Under the pieces are notes generated by a model. That model saw nothing but the letters and a program-made list of their open reading frames with translations. It was not told the DNA's origin and ran no database searches. Shown here one piece after another: positions 7,039 through 9,242 of a stretch of 9,242 bases of DNA (position 1 is its first letter; every line of letters begins with the position of its first letter). Origin of the DNA: Bacilli bacterium (lineage in GTDB: Bacteria > Bacillota_I > Bacilli_A > RFN20 > UBA1709); assembly GCA_028694305.1 (NCBI GenBank), contig JAQUTO010000029.1:1-9242 (forward strand), read 5' to 3'. Position numbers and translations under genes: made by a program.

Positions 7039-7416
7039 ATGGCAAAGTTATCAAATGCTGATATTATCGCTAGTTTAAAAGAAATGACTATCGTTGAATT
7101 AAATGATTTAGTTAAAGAAATTGAGAAGGAATTTGGCGTTACCGCCGCTGCTCCAGTTGCTGCTGCACCAGCTGCACAAGAAGCTGCCGGCCCAGCCGCA
7201 GGTCCAAGCGAAGTCAATCTCAATTTAAAGAGTATTGGTCAAAACAAAGTTGCAGTTATCAAAGCTGTCCAAGCTATTACAGGCAAGGGCTTAATTGATG
7301 CTAAGAAACTTGTTGATACTGCACCATGCACTATCAAAGAGAAGATGCCAGTTGCTGAAGCAGAAGCAGCAAAAGCTAAGCTTGTCGAAGCTGGCGCTGA
7401 AGTTGAATTAAAGTAA
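7039..7416 (+). CDS. rplL: 50S ribosomal protein L7/L12
   Basis: L7/L12 is the multi-copy stalk protein that recruits and activates translation GTPases. The product has 125 residues, the usual length is about 120-125. An N-terminal dimerisation helix pair (residues 1-34, including DIIASLKEMTIVELNDL) is followed by an Ala/Pro-rich hinge (35-58) and a C-terminal domain (59-125) with the factor-binding surface NKVAVIKAVQAITGKGL at 69-85. GGAGG lies at 7025-7029 before the ATG. It is translated from the same mRNA as rplJ, and a terminator follows at 7445. Confidence 0.98.
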   Translation: MAKLSNADIIASLKEMTIVELNDLVKEIEKEFGVTAAAPVAAAPAAQEAAGPAAGPSEVNLNLKSIGQNKVAVIKAVQAITGKGLIDAKKLVDTAPCTIKEKMPVAEAEAAKAKLVEAGAEVELK

Positions 7417-7444
7417 TTTAGTTCAGAATTAGCATTCAAAACAC

Positions 7445-7468
7445 AAAACCTGCCTCAAGCAGGTTTTT
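7445..7468 (+). terminator. Rho-independent terminator after rplL
   Basis: AAAACCTGC (7445-7453) pairs perfectly with GCAGGTTTT (7459-7467) around a CTCAA loop, with the T run at 7464-7468 forming the end of the stem and its tail. It would lower transcription into the methyltransferase and rpoB, as expected where stalk proteins are needed in greater amounts than polymerase. Confidence 0.85.
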
Positions 7469-7492
7469 GCGCATAACAAGGGGGTGAAATCT

Positions 7493-8089
7493 ATGCCACA
7501 ATATTTTGATAATGATCCAGCACTAGCTAGTGCTAAAAAACTGGTCTTTTATCGAATTAACGACATAGATTTTGCTTTATATACTGATAATGGAGTCTTT
7601 TCCAAAGAAGGTTTAGATTATGGCAGTAGGACCTTAATTAATACGGTTATTAAAGAAGGTTTTGCTGGCCCAGTTCTTGATTTAGGTTGTGGTTGGGGTG
7701 CTATTGGGGTTACGTTAGCTCGCCTTTATCAAGAAATAAACTTTGAGTTAGTTGATGTTAACGAAAGAGCGCTAGAATTAGCTAAAATCAATGCTGAAAA
7801 GTATGAATTAAGTAATTTAAGTATCTACAGTAGTGATGGAGCTAGTGCCGTTAAAGGGAAAATGAAGACTATCTTAACAAATCCTCCAATTAGAGCGGGG
7901 AAAGAAGTCGTTTATCGTTTCTTTACTGAGTCTTATAATGTTTTAGATGAGCAAGGAACTTTGTTCGTTGTCATACGTAAAGCACAAGGCGCGCCTAGCG
8001 CGGTTAAGAAACTAACTGAAATATTTGGGAATTGTATTATTATTGAAAAAAATAAAGGGTATTTTATCTTGAAAAGTATTAAAAAGTAA
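7493..8089 (+). CDS. ybxB: YbxB/RsmC-like class I SAM-dependent methyltransferase (probable 16S rRNA G1207 N2-methyltransferase)
   Basis: The single-domain YbxB form lies between rplL and rpoB in many Firmicutes and belongs to the RsmC family, which methylates 16S rRNA guanine 1207 on N2. The product has 198 residues, close to the roughly 200 of YbxB. Visible motifs are the SAM-binding motif I VLDLGCGWGAIG (residues 61-72), an acidic post-I segment (ELVDVNERA), and motif IV NPPIRAG (130-136), the NPP catalytic signature of N-methyltransferases. The C-terminal KAQGAPSAVKKL is also shared with YbxB. The ATG at 7493 is preferred over the GTG at 7484, because that GTG lies inside the ribosome binding site AAGGGGGTGA (7477-7486). 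It lies after the rplL terminator and no clear promoter is seen directly before it, so it is probably expressed by read-through. The family is certain, the target base is inferred. Confidence 0.92.
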   Translation: MPQYFDNDPALASAKKLVFYRINDIDFALYTDNGVFSKEGLDYGSRTLINTVIKEGFAGPVLDLGCGWGAIGVTLARLYQEINFELVDVNERALELAKINAEKYELSNLSIYSSDGASAVKGKMKTILTNPPIRAGKEVVYRFFTESYNVLDEQGTLFVVIRKAQGAPSAVKKLTEIFGNCIIIEKNKGYFILKSIKK

Positions 8090-8096
8090 AAAACTC

Positions 8097-8125
8097 TTGA
8101 CTAAAAGTTGACAGTTTGATAAACT
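8097..8125 (+). promoter_or_regulatory. Candidate rpoB promoter
   Basis: TTGACT (8097-8102), 17 bases, then TAAACT (8120-8125), just after the methyltransferase stop. A better -35 hexamer, TTGACA at 8108-8113, has no -10 at a usable distance. Transcription would start near 8132, just before the leader hairpin. Confidence 0.5.
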
Positions 8126-8135
8126 ATAAAATTGC

Positions 8136-8186
8136 CTACGTATAACTTTTTTGTGTTCTAAAAAAGGCTATACACGTAGTGTACAC
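8136..8186 (+). promoter_or_regulatory. Long hairpin and overlapping palindromes in the rpoB leader
   Basis: CTACGT (8136-8141) pairs with ACGTAG (8174-8179), ATA (8142-8144) with TAT (8169-8171), and CTTTTTT (8146-8152) with AAAAAAG (8160-8166) around a seven-base loop. The 3' arm also takes part in a second fold, TACAC (8171-8175) with GTGTA (8179-8183), and overlaps the perfect palindrome GTGTACAC (8179-8186). The two folds exclude each other. It ends about 15 bases before the rpoB ribosome binding site. I do not recognise a named leader family. Confidence 0.5.
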
Positions 8187-8214
8187 ATAAAAACAGAATA
8201 TGAGGTGACTGCTA

Positions 8215-9242
8215 GTGGCTATTAAACAATCAAATGCCGGAAATGAGAAGTTGAAATGCCAAAATTTTACGAAAGTTAGCGGAACTTTTAGTTTACCTAA
8301 CCTCGTAGCCATCCAAACAAAGTCATATCAAGACTTTGTAGAACACGGGATCGATGAAGTCTTTAATGATGTCTATCCAATCGCGGGACCGGGTGACAAA
8401 CTAGAGTTGAGTTATTTAAGTTGTCATTTTGAAGAACCAAAAAAGACAATGGATCAATGCAAAGAAAGAGATTTTACCTATGCAGCGCCTTTAAGAGTAA
8501 AATTCCGCTTAACCAATAAGGAAACGGGAGTTATTCAAGAAAGCGACGTCTTCATGGGCGACTTTCCAATCATGACTCCAAGCGGAACTTTTATTATTAA
8601 TGGTGCCGAAAGAGTTATTGTCTCTCAAATTGTTCGTTCCCCAGGTGCTTATTACAAAAAAGAAAAAGATAAGACGGGCAAGGATATTTACTCAGGTGAA
8701 GTTATCCCAACTCGTGGTACTTGGATTGAATATGAGACAGATACCAAAGATGTCATGTATGCTAAGGTTGACAGGACTAGAAAGATTCCTGCCACAGTTT
8801 TACTGCGGGCTTTAGGAATTGGTAGTAATGAAGACTTTACCAATCTTTTTGGTGAAAATCCATATTTAGAAGCAACTTTAAAGAAAGATTTAACTAGTGA
8901 ATTACTAGATAAAGAAGAAGCCGCAATTCGGGCTATGCTTGAAATCCATAGTAAGGTCAGACAAGGGGAGCCAACTACACCAGAAGGCGCTCGGATTATT
9001 TTGGAACAAAAGTTCTTTGATTCCAAAAGATATGACTTAGGAAAAGCGGGTCGTTATAAGTTTAGAAAGAAATTAGGTATTTATAATCGGTTAGTTAACC
9101 ATATCATTGCAGAACCACTCTGTGATGTTAATGGCGAAATTATCTATCCAAAAGATACCTTGATTGATGATATTAAGATTAAAGAATTGAAAGATAAAGC
9201 TATTTTTGAACAAGGCGCACATGCCCATAAACTTGGGGATGG
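8215..9242 (+). CDS. rpoB: DNA-directed RNA polymerase beta subunit, N-terminal part (3' end outside window)
   Basis: RpoB is the beta subunit of RNA polymerase. 342 complete codons are present and the frame is open at the right edge. The GTG start at 8215 follows GAGGTG (8202-8207), and no other start fits the conserved N-terminus. Conserved points are LPNLVAIQTKSY (residues 27-38), SQIVRSPG (137-144, next to the N-terminal rifampicin-contact region), TRGTWIEYE (166-174), RKIPATVLLRALG (189-201) and YDLGKAGRYK (273-282). The N-terminus is a little different from Bacillus RpoB, with fewer Arg, but otherwise typical. No insertion or break is seen. The main rifampicin-resistance cluster lies beyond the window. 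Confidence 0.97.
   Translation, partial: MAIKQSNAGNEKLKCQNFTKVSGTFSLPNLVAIQTKSYQDFVEHGIDEVFNDVYPIAGPGDKLELSYLSCHFEEPKKTMDQCKERDFTYAAPLRVKFRLTNKETGVIQESDVFMGDFPIMTPSGTFIINGAERVIVSQIVRSPGAYYKKEKDKTGKDIYSGEVIPTRGTWIEYETDTKDVMYAKVDRTRKIPATVLLRALGIGSNEDFTNLFGENPYLEATLKKDLTSELLDKEEAAIRAMLEIHSKVRQGEPTTPEGARIILEQKFFDSKRYDLGKAGRYKFRKKLGIYNRLVNHIIAEPLCDVNGEIIYPKDTLIDDIKIKELKDKAIFEQGAHAHKLGD

Noticed and set aside
8108..8132. TTGACA at 8108 as the -35 of the rpoB promoter
   Set aside because: The nearest -10-like boxes (TATAAA 8125, TAAAAT 8127) are only 11 to 13 bases away, too close for a normal promoter.
8600..9026. Small frames on both strands inside rpoB
   Set aside because: They overlap strongly conserved RpoB coding sequence and have no translation signals.
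1..9242. Mycoplasma code with TGA as tryptophan
   Set aside because: All tryptophans seen are TGG and no TGA lies in any coding frame; an AT-rich code-4 genome would be expected to use TGA often. None of the seven stops is TGA, but the sample is too small to say more.

Overview
The window is low-GC DNA from a Firmicutes-type bacterium, most likely in the part of Bacilli close to the Mollicutes (Erysipelotrichales, Acholeplasmatales or uncultured RF39-like groups). Evidence for this is the order rplK-rplA-rplJ-rplL-(YbxB-type methyltransferase)-rpoB, the Firmicutes-type L10 leader, strong GGAGG ribosome binding sites, and an L11 with the shortened Mollicutes-like N-terminal loop. The placement is inferred from motifs remembered, not from a search. 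All tryptophans seen are TGG and no coding frame contains TGA, so the code looks standard. TAA ends three housekeeping genes, so it is a real stop here.

Left half (1-4923): one continuous reading frame for a giant Thr/Asn/Ser/Gly-rich surface protein of right-handed beta-helix type. It enters from beyond the left edge and is broken by a single in-frame TAA at 2080-2082. The frame then stays open for 946 codons after the stop (2083 to the TAG at 4921-4923). The second part has no ribosome binding site, and the sequence across the stop reads as one protein module, so this looks like a nonsense-split (or read-through) gene rather than two genes. Its repeats are ISGGT coils, a cysteine-ladder stretch (F-x-[DN]-C-[TD]-F) and NNGTI coils. 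The C-terminus has no sortase signal or membrane anchor. A strong terminator follows.

Right half (4939-9242): the ribosomal stalk and RNA polymerase cluster in three transcription units. (i) A promoter, two matching stem-loops that resemble L1 binding sites, rplK and rplA. (ii) A second promoter with the same hexamers and spacing, a complete L10 leader with antiterminator and terminator, rplJ and rplL, closed by a terminator. (iii) A YbxB/RsmC-like 16S rRNA methyltransferase, then a likely rpoB promoter, a long leader hairpin and the first 342 codons of rpoB. The usual secE-nusG neighbours are absent just upstream of rplK, where the surface-protein gene sits instead.

I see no CRISPR array, tRNA, rRNA, transposase, phage gene or defence system. 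The points most worth a second look are the in-frame stop in the surface protein, the paired L1-type stem-loops, the short L11 loop, and the structured rpoB leader.
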